A stretch of 36,267 nucleotides of DNA from Gemmataceae bacterium. GTDB lineage: Bacteria; Planctomycetota; Planctomycetia; Gemmatales; Gemmataceae. Within the stretch, counting starts at the first letter, position 1. Each line of letters opens with the position of its first letter. This document shows positions 24,097 through 32,841 of the stretch, piece after piece. A program made the translations under genes and the position numbers. Under the pieces are notes generated by a model. The model was not told where the DNA came from. It worked only from the letters and a program-made list of their open reading frames with translations, and did no database searches. The stretch covers positions 1 through 36,267 of the forward strand of contig JANWYO010000180.1 in NCBI GenBank assembly GCA_025055215.1, written 5' to 3'.

Positions 24097-25281
24097 GTGC
24101 GTCGCGTCGCCGTTCTCATCGAATCGTCGCGGGCCTTCGGTCGCGGCCTGCTGGAGGGGATCGCCCGCTACAGCCACGAGCAGGGCCCCTGGTCGATCTA
24201 TTTCGAGCCTCAGGGGATGGGTGAATCGTCGCCCGAATGGCTCCGGCATTGGCACGGCGATGGCATCCTCGCCCGGGTCGATAACCAAGCCATGGCTGAC
24301 GCCATCCGCGCCACCGGCGTGCCTGTGCTCGACCTGCGCGGCACCATCCTCGACGACCGCATCCCCCTGGTCGTCGGCGGGGATAATGCCCGGATTGCCT
24401 GGCTGGCCTTCGAGCACTTCCGCGAGCGCGGCATCCCGCATTTCGGCTTCTGCGGCGTTCCCCGCGGGCGCAACCGCTTCCTCGAACAGCGCGAAGATGA
24501 CTTCCGCCGACTCGTCGAAGAGGCGGGCCATTCCTGCTGGACGTTCACTACGGCGCGAACCCGCCGCGCTGCCGCCGATTGGGAACGCGAACAAGAGCAG
24601 CTGGCCGACTGGCTCCGCCAACTCCCCAAGCCGATCGGCATCATGGCCTGTCACGACGACCGCGGCTACCAGGTCCTCGACGCTTGCCGCCGCGCCGGCC
24701 TCGCCGTCCCCGACCAAGTCGCCGTCGTCGGCGTGGACAACGACCTCGTGCTCTGCGGCTTGGCCGATCCGCCGATGAGCAGCATCGACCCCGACGCCCC
24801 GCGCATCGGCTACGAAGCGGCCGCCTGGCTCGACCGCCTGATGAACGGCGAATCCCTCCCCCGCGGCGTCATCCCCATCGAACCGCGGGGCCTGGTGGTG
24901 CGGCAATCGTCCGACGTCTTGGCGATCCCGGATGCCGACCTGGCTGCCGCCCTCCGCTTCATCCGTGACCATGCGTGCGCGGGCATCCGGGTCGATGACG
25001 TCCTGCAGCAGACCGCTTTGTCTCGCAGCGCCTTGGAACGCAAATTCCGCCACTACCTCGGTCGCTCGCCCAAGGCGGAAATCCTGCGAGTCCAGATTGC
25101 CCGGGCCTCGGCCCTGTTACTGGAGTCCAGCTTGCCGCTCAAAGAAGTGGCCCGCCAGAGCGGCTTCAGTACGGAGAAGTATTTCAGCGACGCGTTCCTG
25201 CGGGAAACCGGCACCCGTCCCGGGGCCTTCCGCCGCGCCCGCCGCTTTCGGCCGCCCGCCTTCCAGGCCCCGCCCGGCTGA
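24097..25281 (+). CDS. XylR-like transcription regulator (sugar-binding plus AraC HTH)
   Basis: DNA-binding regulator of 394 aa. The N-terminal ~270 residues form a periplasmic-binding-protein-like (LacI/GalR-type) sensor domain beginning RRVAVLIESSRAFGRGLLEGIARY, with MACHDDRGYQVLDACRRAGL and VVGVDNDLVLCGLADPPMSSI as in LacI family cores. The C-terminal ~100 residues are an AraC-type double helix-turn-helix (about 285-385) with LSRSALERKFRHYLGRSPKAE and VARQSGFSTEKYFSDAFLRETG. This matches XylR of E. coli and the many planctomycete homologues, which sense a sugar and activate nearby carbohydrate genes. GTG 24097 is preceded by GGAAA. No transporter or glycosidase lies adjacent, so its targets are unknown. 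Confidence 0.92.
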   Translation: MRRVAVLIESSRAFGRGLLEGIARYSHEQGPWSIYFEPQGMGESSPEWLRHWHGDGILARVDNQAMADAIRATGVPVLDLRGTILDDRIPLVVGGDNARIAWLAFEHFRERGIPHFGFCGVPRGRNRFLEQREDDFRRLVEEAGHSCWTFTTARTRRAAADWEREQEQLADWLRQLPKPIGIMACHDDRGYQVLDACRRAGLAVPDQVAVVGVDNDLVLCGLADPPMSSIDPDAPRIGYEAAAWLDRLMNGESLPRGVIPIEPRGLVVRQSSDVLAIPDADLAAALRFIRDHACAGIRVDDVLQQTALSRSALERKFRHYLGRSPKAEILRVQIARASALLLESSLPLKEVARQSGFSTEKYFSDAFLRETGTRPGAFRRARRFRPPAFQAPPG

Positions 25282-25289
25282 CGGGGCCT
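25265..25289. terminator. Hairpin between convergent regulator and MoxR genes
   Basis: An 8-bp stem (AGGCCCCG at 25265-25272 with CGGGGCCT at 25282-25289) and a 9-base loop span the regulator's stop codon. The convergent MoxR gene ends eight bases later. Confidence 0.5.
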
Positions 25290-25296
25290 TCGCCGC

Positions 25297-26313
25297 TCAC
25301 CCCTGGCCCAAGAGCAGCGGCACCTTTTGACGCAGCAGCTCGATCTCCTGGTGCGTCTCGCCAAGGTAGGCCAGCAGCTGCAGGTCGTCGCGACTGATCG
25401 TCCCCCCGCTCAGCAGCCAGGAGCGGACGCGAAGGAGCTTGTAGAGCTTGACCACCTTCCGGTCACTGATGAAAATCCGGTCTTCGCGCACCAGGGTCTT
25501 GACCAGGCGTTGAAACTCCCGAAACACGTCCGGCGGGAAAAAGCGCCGCCGATCCGGCAGGCCGTCCTCTGCGTCGCCCATCGCCGACCGCCCGAATTGA
25601 TAGGTCAGGTATCGGTGCGCCTTGAGCACGTCTTCGAGCGTGGCATGTCCCTCAGCCCACGGTCTCTGGTTCAAGGCCCGGCAAACCTCCGAGTGAATGC
25701 CGAAGTCGATCAGCTCCGCGAAGTGCTCGTCCTGGACCGAGCGGCTTTCGACTTTGAGGACGAAGCGGTCTTTGAGGGCGGACAATTCGCCGTGCTCCGG
25801 CACTTCGTTGGTGGCGGCGAAGAGGATGCGGAGCCGCACCGGCTGCGGCACGCCGTCCTGGTAAAATTTCCGCTCGTTGATGATGGTGAGCAGGATGTTC
25901 AGGATCGCAGAATTCGACTTGAAGATTTCATCGAGAAAGGCCAGGCGGGCAGTCGGGAGTTTCCCCTGCTCGCGACGGATGTACCGCCCTTCACGGAGTT
26001 GGTTGATGTCGATCGGCCCGATGATTTCCGACGGCTCGGTGAAGCGCGTCAGCATGTACTCGAAATACTCATCTTCGCCCACGCCCAGCGCGTCTTTGAA
26101 TTTGACGACCAGGTCTGACTTGGCCGTGCCCGGCGGCCCGACAAGCAAGAGCGGTTCCTGGGCGACCGCGGCCACCAGCATCAGGTCGATCAGCTCTTGT
26201 TTGCCGACGAAAAAGCGTCCCAGCGCCTGGCGGAAGCGATTCAGGCGTTGGCGCAACTCTTCGGCTTGGGTTTGCAGCTGCTCGAACGACCAGTCTTCGC
26301 GCGGGAGGTTCAT
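25297..26313 (-). CDS. MoxR-family AAA+ ATPase
   Basis: Predicted chaperone-like AAA+ ATPase of 338 aa that remodels partner proteins in the cytoplasm. Walker A is GPPGTAKS (59-66), Walker B LAFLDEIF (124-131), sensor-1 lies in FAATNE (165-170), and an arginine-finger region is near KDRF (181-184). The FLDEIFK form and the LLTIINERKF segment place it near the RavA branch. MoxR proteins normally work with a von Willebrand factor A protein, but none is encoded in the window. The start overlaps the stop of the 94-aa gene (ATGA), so the two are translationally coupled. The operon order is dipeptidase, 94-aa protein, MoxR. Confidence 0.92.
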   Translation of the reverse strand: MNLPREDWSFEQLQTQAEELRQRLNRFRQALGRFFVGKQELIDLMLVAAVAQEPLLLVGPPGTAKSDLVVKFKDALGVGEDEYFEYMLTRFTEPSEIIGPIDINQLREGRYIRREQGKLPTARLAFLDEIFKSNSAILNILLTIINERKFYQDGVPQPVRLRILFAATNEVPEHGELSALKDRFVLKVESRSVQDEHFAELIDFGIHSEVCRALNQRPWAEGHATLEDVLKAHRYLTYQFGRSAMGDAEDGLPDRRRFFPPDVFREFQRLVKTLVREDRIFISDRKVVKLYKLLRVRSWLLSGGTISRDDLQLLAYLGETHQEIELLRQKVPLLLGQG

Positions 26314-26594
26314 GACGAAGGTGCTTGTCTCGCCGCCAGGCGCGGGCCTTCGGCCACGGGGGCGGCTGCGGCCGATTCGGCCGCGGCCGCCGGCGCCACC
26401 GGCATCCGCTCCACGATGATCTGCCCCATCTCGCTCGCCGCCACCACGCCCCCTTGAATCAGCTTTTCCACCAACGCCCGATGGGCCTCTTCATGCTCCT
26501 GGGGCAAGACGTCGGGATCTGAGCGCAACAGGATGATAATGTTCTTTTTGCCCGTGCTCGGGTCGCATCGCAATTGAATGGTCATTTCAGCCAT
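26310..26594 (-). CDS. 94-aa protein of unknown function coupled to MoxR
   Basis: The start at ATG 26594 is set by a strong purine-rich ribosome-binding site (GGAGGGAGGGG). The stop overlaps the MoxR start as ATGA. The N-terminal part (about 1-60) reads as a compact alpha/beta domain: MTIQLRCDPSTGKKNIIILL, then LPQEHEEAHRALVEKLIQGG. An alanine/proline-rich low-complexity tail follows. Similar short proteins with the D-P-x-T-G-K and EHEExHRxLVExL pattern occur beside MoxR-type ATPases in planctomycetes as far as I recall, but I cannot name a family with certainty. A partner or adaptor of the ATPase is the natural inference. Confidence 0.8.
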   Translation of the reverse strand: MAEMTIQLRCDPSTGKKNIIILLRSDPDVLPQEHEEAHRALVEKLIQGGVVAASEMGQIIVERMPVAPAAAAESAAAAPVAEGPRLAARQAPSS

Positions 26595-26610
26595 GAGGTC
26601 CCCTCCCTCC

Positions 26611-27687
26611 TCAGCTCCAGGCCTCAGTAAAGAATCGGACCCAGTTCTGGTACATGATGCCGCGTATGGCCTCGTCCCGATAGCCCCGCCGCTGGAGCAG
26701 CTCGGGGAGTTTTTGCAGATCGGCAATGGTGTCGAGGTCGTAAGGGGATTGCTCCCGCCCGAAACCGCCGTCGAGGTCCGAACCGATGGCACAGTGGCGG
26801 GCGCTGCCCGCCAGCTGGCAGATGTGGTCGAAATGATCGACGATCTTTTCGAGGTTGGCGCCGGCCCGGACGGGGTCGGTCTCGCCGCGAATCCAGTTGG
26901 GGACCATCATCCAGGTATCAAGGGCGGCGCCGATGACGCCACCCCGAGCGACAATCCGCTTGATCTGGTCGTCGGTCAGTTGCCGCGGGTTGGGGACGAG
27001 CGAGCGGCAATTATGATGGCTGGCGAGGATGGGGCCGCCGTAGATGTCGAGGGCTTCGTCGAAGCAGCGGTCGGAGAGATGGGTGACGTCGAGGATCATG
27101 CCGACGCGCTGCATTTCTCGGAGGAGGGCCGGGCCTTGGGGGAGGAGGCCGCCGACTTGGTCGTGCCCCAGCGCATACGGGCTGGGGCCGTAGTGGGCCG
27201 GGCCAATGATCCGCAGACCGGCCTGGTACCATTCCTCCACCTCCTCCGGACGGAGCACCGGGTCGGCCCCTTCCATGCTCAGGATGAAACCGATCGGCTC
27301 GGTGCCGTCGTCGCTGGCTTCCCAAGCCTGGATGTGGCGCTGGAGCGTGGCCGCGTCCTTGATCCAGCGCAGATGGCCCTGACGCTCCAGGGCGCGGTAA
27401 TAGGCTAATTGCCCATACGCCGCCCCGTGGGCAGCCTCCATCGAGGCATAGCGTTGGATGGCGGGAATGGCCCCGATGCGGAGCAGGCGCGCCAAGAGAG
27501 TGGCGATGACGACGGCTACCCTGCCGCGGCGCAGCTCTGGCAGCGACACGGTGTTGTTTCCGCGGCCTTTGTCCGTCAGGCCCGCTTCCTGCTCCCGCCG
27601 ACGAATCTCCGACACCGGCAGGCGCAGGTCGCGGTTCCAGTCGATCGCATTCCACGCCAAATCAAGGTGAGCATCGAAGACCAGCAT
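26611..27687 (-). CDS. M19-family (renal-type) dipeptidase
   Basis: Predicted zinc dipeptidase of 358 aa with the amidohydrolase TIM-barrel. Metal ligands and family blocks are visible: DAHLDL (5-10, His7 and Asp9), SMEGADP with Glu139, DVTHLSD with His203, SHHNCR with His224/His225, and IGSDLDGGFG (301-310). It should cleave L,D- or L,L-dipeptides, possibly peptidoglycan-derived. There is no clear signal peptide, so a cytoplasmic location is likely. The 94-aa gene starts 16 bases downstream, making dipeptidase, 94-aa protein and MoxR an apparent operon; the YpsA-like gene lies 104 bases upstream on the same strand. Confidence 0.92.
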   Translation of the reverse strand: MLVFDAHLDLAWNAIDWNRDLRLPVSEIRRREQEAGLTDKGRGNNTVSLPELRRGRVAVVIATLLARLLRIGAIPAIQRYASMEAAHGAAYGQLAYYRALERQGHLRWIKDAATLQRHIQAWEASDDGTEPIGFILSMEGADPVLRPEEVEEWYQAGLRIIGPAHYGPSPYALGHDQVGGLLPQGPALLREMQRVGMILDVTHLSDRCFDEALDIYGGPILASHHNCRSLVPNPRQLTDDQIKRIVARGGVIGAALDTWMMVPNWIRGETDPVRAGANLEKIVDHFDHICQLAGSARHCAIGSDLDGGFGREQSPYDLDTIADLQKLPELLQRRGYRDEAIRGIMYQNWVRFFTEAWS

Positions 27688-27791
27688 GGCACGTCTCGGA
27701 GAAGATCGAGTTCCCGCAAGATAGCCGACGTCTTGGCCGCTGACAAGGGAGCAGTTCGCGGCCGGCGAGCTGCTCCGATGGATGGCGGGTG

Positions 27792-28295
27792 TCAGGCCAA
27801 CAGCTGCATGAGAAATTGGAACGCGGCGCCGTAGATTCCGGGAACCTCCGACTCGCGGGGGCCGGCCACGTTAAGCCACACTTCCTGGTCGTCCACCACC
27901 GCCGTGAGGCGACGGAGCCATTCGCGCGTTGCGACCACGGCCTCTGGCCGCGACATGTCCACCACGGCGCATGGTCGAAGAAACACCAGTTCCGCCAGCA
28001 ACCGCGTCAACTCGGTTCCAGGTGAGCACTGCCCGTCCCCGCTTCGCAGCAGCACGAGGGTGGCGTGGCTATCCCGGACGTTCCAGGCAGTCCGCTGCTC
28101 GGGAGAGGCCGAGGGCGTTTCGGCCAGGCGCGGGTAGCTGGTAAGGAGGCCAGGCGCAAAGGGGTGATCCTCGGCCCAGCCGCCGCGGGGGCACCAGCCG
28201 CCGTAGGGCAATCCCGTGCGCAGGGCCACATCGAGAGCGGCGCGATCAACCCCGGTCTGTCCGCCGCTGCGGAGCATCCAGCGCATGTTGGCCAT
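27792..28295 (-). CDS. Circularly permuted YpsA-like SLOG protein (annotated as putative molybdenum carrier)
   Basis: Cytoplasmic Rossmann-like protein of 167 aa. The N-terminal LRSGGQTGVDRAALDVALRT (about 8-27) is the glycine-rich nucleotide-binding loop of the family known as putative molybdenum carrier or cpYpsA. The conserved GGWCPRGGWAED block and a central NVRDSHATLVLL strand follow. SLOG-superfamily members bind nucleotides or nucleotide-derived ligands, and the molybdenum-carrier label rests on little experimental evidence. GTG 28298, ATG 28295 and ATG 28286 are all possible starts. It is not linked to molybdenum cofactor genes here. Confidence 0.82.
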   Translation of the reverse strand: MANMRWMLRSGGQTGVDRAALDVALRTGLPYGGWCPRGGWAEDHPFAPGLLTSYPRLAETPSASPEQRTAWNVRDSHATLVLLRSGDGQCSPGTELTRLLAELVFLRPCAVVDMSRPEAVVATREWLRRLTAVVDDQEVWLNVAGPRESEVPGIYGAAFQFLMQLLA

Positions 28296-28298
28296 CAC

Positions 28299-28557
28299 CC
28301 CCAGGCGTCAGCACGTCCTATTGCGCACGTCTATTTTCCTCTGCCTGCCGCCTTCCGCCGCATGTCGGCGACCACCCCCCGGGCGTTCACACCAGCCCGC
28401 GCCCCTCGTGGTTGTCCAGGACCTGCCTAGCGACCTGACCACGGACCCGAACGGGCCGGCCGTTTAGAGACTGGTCCGACACGCCGCCCGGCGCTGGCGT
28501 CAGCAAACCGACGGTGCCCTGGGTCGCCCAGCCGTTCGTCCCAATCGCCCGGCTTGG
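28299..28557. other. Divergent intergenic region, no gene recognised
   Basis: This stretch lies between the YpsA-like gene (-) and the sulfatase gene (+). Open frames here are antisense or chance. The right end leads into the sulfatase promoter candidate. Confidence 0.4.
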
Positions 28558-28586
28558 TTGGCGCCTGTCGCGGCGGCGGATATTCT
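28558..28586 (+). promoter_or_regulatory. Candidate promoter of the sulfatase gene
   Basis: TTGGCG (28558-28563) and TATTCT (28581-28586) are exactly 17 bases apart, placing transcription about 42 bases before the start codon. Confidence 0.42.
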
Positions 28587-28634
28587 AGCGGCAAGTTGGC
28601 TCACTCGGCCCCAAACTTCCGAGGTCAAACTTCC

Positions 28635-30392
28635 ATGCTGCGGCGACGTTGGTTCGGTGTCACCTTGCTGCTCATCGGGGCGCTCGGCCCGGCGCTTGCG
28701 GCGACGTCCGCGGGCGCGGCCGAGTTGAGGCGGCCGAACGTCATTATCGTCCTTACCGACGATCAGGGTTACGGCGATTTCTCATGTCACGGCAACCCGG
28801 TGCTGAAGACGCCCCACCTCGACAAGCTCCATGCCGAGAGCATCCGCCTGACGGACTTCCATGTGGCGCCCATGTGCACCCCGACCCGGGGGCAATTGAT
28901 GTCCGGCCTGGACGCGCTCCGCACCCGGGCCTCGTCGGTCTGTGCCGGGCGGTCGTTCCTTCCCCGCGGCGTCCCCACCATGGCTGAGATCTTCGCCGCC
29001 AATGGCTATCGCACCGCCATGTTCGGCAAATGGCACCTGGGCGACACCTATCCCAATCTCCCCCACCACCGCGGTTTCCAAGAAGCAGTGTATCACCTCG
29101 GCTGGGGTATCACGTCGATGGCCGATGTCTGGGAAAATGACCTCTTCGACGGCCGCTTCCACCACAATGGCGCCCTCCAGACGTACAAAGGCTACTGCAC
29201 CGATGTCTGGTTCAACCTGGCTATCGACTGGATGAAAGAACGGCACGCCCGAGGCGAGCCGTTCTTCCTCTACCTGCCAACCAATGCCCCCCACGGGCCG
29301 CATTGGGTGCCGGAGAAGTACCAGAAACCCTACCAAGGCAACGGGCCGGCCGCCTTCTTCGGCATGATCGCCAACATCGACGAGAATATGGGCCGGCTTG
29401 ACCAGTTCCTCCGGGAGACCGGCCTGTACGATAACACCTTGCTGTTTTTCTCTCACGACAACGGCGGCACCGCGGGGGTGAACCTCTACAACGCCGGCAT
29501 GCGCGGCCGCAAGACGACGTACTACGAGGGCGGGCACCGCGCGGCGGCGTTTTTCCGCTGGCCCGCTGGCCGACTCCTTCCCCCGGGCGACATCGACGCC
29601 CTGACCCAAGTGCAGGACATCTTGCCGACATTGATCGAACTGTGCGGCCTGACCAAGCCGAAAGAGGCCACGTTCGACGGCATCAGCCTCGCCGGCTTGC
29701 TCCGCGGCACCGTCCGGGAGCTGCCTGATCGAGTCTTGGTGGTGCAGTATGGCCAGCGGCCGGTGAAGGGCGACTGCGCCGTGTTGTGGCGAAAATGGCG
29801 GTTGGTCCACGGCAAGGAATTGTACGACCTGCGGAGCGACCCCGGGCAGCAGAACGACGTCGCCGCCAACCATCCCGACGTATTTCGGAAGCTGAGCGAG
29901 TATTACGATCGCTGGTGGGCGGGGATTGAGCCGAACCTCGACAACTTCAACCCGCTCAGCCTGGGGGCCGATCAGGAGAACCCGACGCGGCTGACGGCCG
30001 CCGATTGGGCCAATGTCTATTGCGACAACATGCGAGACCTGCGGGAAGGGGTCAAGCGCAACGGCCCGTGGCATGTGCTGATCGAGAAAGACGGCGAGTA
30101 CGAAATCGCCCTGCGTCGCTGGCCCAAGGAGGCCGACGCTCCTATCCGCGCGGGGGTGCCGGAATTTAAAGCCGTGGTCGGCGGCTTGCCCGCCGGCAAG
30201 GCCCTGCCCATTGCCAAGGCGCGACTCCAGATTGCCGGCTTCGACGAAACCCGCCCCGTCGGCGAGACGGACAAAGAGGTCGTCTTCACCGTGCAGCTGA
30301 AGGCGGGCAAGACGGTGATGCAGTCGTGGTTTTACGACTCGGCCGGCCAAGAGCTGTGCGGCGCCTACTTCGCTTACGTGCGGCGGAAGTGA
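28635..30392 (+). CDS. Exported Cys-type (formylglycine) sulfatase
   Basis: Type I sulfatase of 585 aa hydrolysing sulfate esters, probably of polysaccharides. ATG 28635 opens a signal peptide (LRRRWFGVT, then LLLIGALGPALAA), directing it to the periplasm or beyond. RRPNVIIVLTDDQGYGD (32-48) provides the metal-binding Asp42/Asp43. CTPTR (81-85) is the C-x-P-x-R site where Cys81 must be converted to formylglycine by a maturation enzyme, not present in this window. GKWHLGD (about 133-139) and SHDNGG are further active-site blocks. The C-terminal ~100 residues form the usual additional beta-rich domain. A strong hairpin separates it from the acylase gene on the same strand. Confidence 0.94.
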   Translation: MLRRRWFGVTLLLIGALGPALAATSAGAAELRRPNVIIVLTDDQGYGDFSCHGNPVLKTPHLDKLHAESIRLTDFHVAPMCTPTRGQLMSGLDALRTRASSVCAGRSFLPRGVPTMAEIFAANGYRTAMFGKWHLGDTYPNLPHHRGFQEAVYHLGWGITSMADVWENDLFDGRFHHNGALQTYKGYCTDVWFNLAIDWMKERHARGEPFFLYLPTNAPHGPHWVPEKYQKPYQGNGPAAFFGMIANIDENMGRLDQFLRETGLYDNTLLFFSHDNGGTAGVNLYNAGMRGRKTTYYEGGHRAAAFFRWPAGRLLPPGDIDALTQVQDILPTLIELCGLTKPKEATFDGISLAGLLRGTVRELPDRVLVVQYGQRPVKGDCAVLWRKWRLVHGKELYDLRSDPGQQNDVAANHPDVFRKLSEYYDRWWAGIEPNLDNFNPLSLGADQENPTRLTAADWANVYCDNMRDLREGVKRNGPWHVLIEKDGEYEIALRRWPKEADAPIRAGVPEFKAVVGGLPAGKALPIAKARLQIAGFDETRPVGETDKEVVFTVQLKAGKTVMQSWFYDSAGQELCGAYFAYVRRK

Positions 30393-30408
30393 ACCTGGCC
30401 GCTTCCGC

Positions 30409-30439
30409 GCGTGGCCCGGGCCAGCGGCCCGGGCCACGC
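30409..30439 (+). terminator. Hairpin between sulfatase and acylase genes
   Basis: A perfect 14-bp GC stem (30409-30422 with 30426-30439) has a 3-base loop, 16 bases after the sulfatase stop. No U-tract follows. It may terminate or only attenuate readthrough into the acylase gene, which starts 27 bases later. Confidence 0.55.
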
Positions 30440-30465
30440 TCCCAAGCCCTCCGGAGGTCTCTCCC

Positions 30466-32826
30466 ATGAAGCACCTCACCTCCTGCGCCGCGGGGCTGCT
30501 CCTTGCCACCGCCCTGGCGGCGACCAACGCTGCGACTCCGCTCCGCGACCGGGCCAAGGCCGTCCTCGCCCCGCTCGACGGCGAAGTCCAGGTCCCGGGA
30601 CTTCGCCAGCCGGTGGAAGTCCTCCGCGATCATTGGGGAATTCCCCACATCTACGCCCAGAATGACGAAGACCTCTTCTTCGCCCAGGGCTTTGTCGCCG
30701 CTCAGGACCGCTTGTTCCAGCTCGACCTCTGGCGCCGCATCGGTCTCGGGGAGACCGCCGCCGTGCTCGGCCGCAAGGGCCTGGAAGCCGACCGCTTCGC
30801 CCGCCTCCTGCGCTACCGCGGGGACATGCACGCCGAGTGGACCAGCTACTCCCCCGACGCCGAGCGCATCGCTACCGCCTTCACCCGCGGCATCAACGCC
30901 TGCATCGACCAGATGGGCGACAGGCTGCCGATTGAGTTTGAACTGTTGGGCTGCCGACCCGCCAAGTGGCGGCCGGAGGATTGCCTCGGCCGGATGTCCG
31001 GGATCATCATGACGAGTAACTTCCGCCAGGAGGTTTCCCGGGCGGAGTTGATCGCCGCCGTGGGCGTCGAGAAGGCCCGGATGTTGGCGCCGACCGACCC
31101 GCCGCGGGCGTTCGCCGCGGCGCCTGGCCTCGACCTGACGGGCATTGACCGGGCTATCCTCGCCGGCTTCCGAGCTGCCACCGGCTCACTACCCTTCGAG
31201 CGGGCCGGGGGCAGTAATAATTGGGTCTTGGCCGGCGCCCGCAGCGTCAGCGGCAAGCCCCTGTTGGCCTCCGATCCGCACCGCGCCATCAGCCTGCCGT
31301 CGCTCCGCTACATCGTCCACCTGAACGCCCCCGGCTGGAACGTCATCGGGGCGGGTGAGCCGGGCCTGCCGGGGGTGGCCTTGGGCCACAACGAGCGCGT
31401 CGCTTGGGGGTTCACGATCGTCGGCACCGACCAAGCGGACCTGTATGTCGAGGAGACCCACCCCGACGATCCTGCTCGTTACCGCGTCGGCACGGACTGG
31501 GAGCGGATGCGCATCGTCCGCGAGAAGGTGGCCGTTCGCGGCGAAGCGCAACTGGCAGAGCTGGAGCTGCGCTTCACGCGCCACGGACCGGTCATTCATC
31601 AGGACGAGGCCCGGCGGCGGGCCTTCGTCCTGAGGTGGGTGGGCAGCGAGCCTGGTGGTGCCGCGTATTTCGCCAGCCTGGCCCTGGACCGTGCCCGCAG
31701 CGCGGCGGAGTTCCGCCAGGCGCTGGCCCGCTGGAAGGTGCCGGCGCTGAACATCGTGTATGCCGACGTCGAGGGCCGCATCGGTTGGGTCGCCGCCGGG
31801 TTGACGCCGATCCGCCGTGGGTGGGACGGGCTGCTCCCGGTGCCGGGGGCGACGGGAGAGTACGAATGGCAAGGGTTTCTTTCCTTGGACGACTTGCCGC
31901 AGCGAGTTGATCCGCCGGAGCAGTACCTCGCTACCGCCAACCACAACATCCTGCCGCCGGGCTATTCCCGAGAGATCAGCTACGAGTGGGCGCCGCCTTT
32001 TCGCTTCCTTCAGATTAAGCGTCGGCTCGAGGCCAAGCCCCGCTTCGACCTTGAGGACATGAAAAGTATCCAGCACGACAACACGTCGATCCCCGGCCAA
32101 GTGCTGGCCCGACTGCTGGCCAAGGTCGAAATCACCGACCCGGAGCTTAAACCCTATGCCGACCTGATGCGCCAATGGGACGGCGTGCTGTCGGTGGACG
32201 CCGCCGCCGGGCCGCTCTACGGCTTCTGGCTGCGGGAGCTGACGAAGAGTTTCTACCAGCCACACGTTCCCGAACGGTTGATGGATTTTGTCGGGTCGCG
32301 GGGCGGCGTGGTGCCGATGCTCCAGGCGCTAGAAGGGCCCGACGCCCGCTGGTTTGGCGCCGATCCGGCTGCGGGCCGGGATCGGCTGCTGCGCGAGAGC
32401 TTTACCCGGGCGGTGCGGCAGACGGTGGCCGCCTTGGGGCCTGATCCGCGGCAATGGGCCTGGGGTCGACTGCACGTGACGCCCTTCCACCATCCCCTGG
32501 CCGTGCTCGGGCCGGATGTCGCCCAAGCCTTCAACCTGGGGACGGTACCTCGGCCGGGCGACGGTCACACGCCCAATGCCGCCGGCCATAACGAACGATT
32601 TGAACAGACGACCGGGGCCTCGTATCGCCATGTCTTCGACCTGGCCGATTGGGACCGCGGCCTGGCGACCAGCACGCCAGGGCAGTCAGGGCAGCCGGGG
32701 AGTCCGCATTACGCCGACCTGCTGCCGCTTTGGGCCAAGGGAGAGTATTTTCCGCTGGCCTATTCGCGGCCCAAAGTGGAGGAAGTGACGCGGCACCGGC
32801 TGCGCCTGGTGCCGGCGTCGCGCTGA
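30466..32826 (+). CDS. Penicillin-acylase-family N-terminal nucleophile hydrolase
   Basis: Predicted exported amidase of 786 aa that matures by self-cleavage into two chains. ATG 30466 follows GGAGGT at ideal spacing. A signal peptide spans residues 1-23. DHWGIPHIYA (55-64) is the N-terminal family block; a spacer follows; the mature beta chain should begin at Ser250 in GGSNNWVLAG, the catalytic serine. DPHRAISLPS and the later TANHNILPPGYS and GHNERFEQ segments also fit. Members cleave penicillins, N-acyl-homoserine lactones or other acyl-amides, so quorum-signal or antibiotic degradation is possible but unproven. It could be co-transcribed with the sulfatase only if the intervening hairpin leaks. 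Confidence 0.93.
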   Translation: MKHLTSCAAGLLLATALAATNAATPLRDRAKAVLAPLDGEVQVPGLRQPVEVLRDHWGIPHIYAQNDEDLFFAQGFVAAQDRLFQLDLWRRIGLGETAAVLGRKGLEADRFARLLRYRGDMHAEWTSYSPDAERIATAFTRGINACIDQMGDRLPIEFELLGCRPAKWRPEDCLGRMSGIIMTSNFRQEVSRAELIAAVGVEKARMLAPTDPPRAFAAAPGLDLTGIDRAILAGFRAATGSLPFERAGGSNNWVLAGARSVSGKPLLASDPHRAISLPSLRYIVHLNAPGWNVIGAGEPGLPGVALGHNERVAWGFTIVGTDQADLYVEETHPDDPARYRVGTDWERMRIVREKVAVRGEAQLAELELRFTRHGPVIHQDEARRRAFVLRWVGSEPGGAAYFASLALDRARSAAEFRQALARWKVPALNIVYADVEGRIGWVAAGLTPIRRGWDGLLPVPGATGEYEWQGFLSLDDLPQRVDPPEQYLATANHNILPPGYSREISYEWAPPFRFLQIKRRLEAKPRFDLEDMKSIQHDNTSIPGQVLARLLAKVEITDPELKPYADLMRQWDGVLSVDAAAGPLYGFWLRELTKSFYQPHVPERLMDFVGSRGGVVPMLQALEGPDARWFGADPAAGRDRLLRESFTRAVRQTVAALGPDPRQWAWGRLHVTPFHHPLAVLGPDVAQAFNLGTVPRPGDGHTPNAAGHNERFEQTTGASYRHVFDLADWDRGLATSTPGQSGQPGSPHYADLLPLWAKGEYFPLAYSRPKVEEVTRHRLRLVPASR

Positions 32827-32841
32827 AGGCGTTGCCCGATC

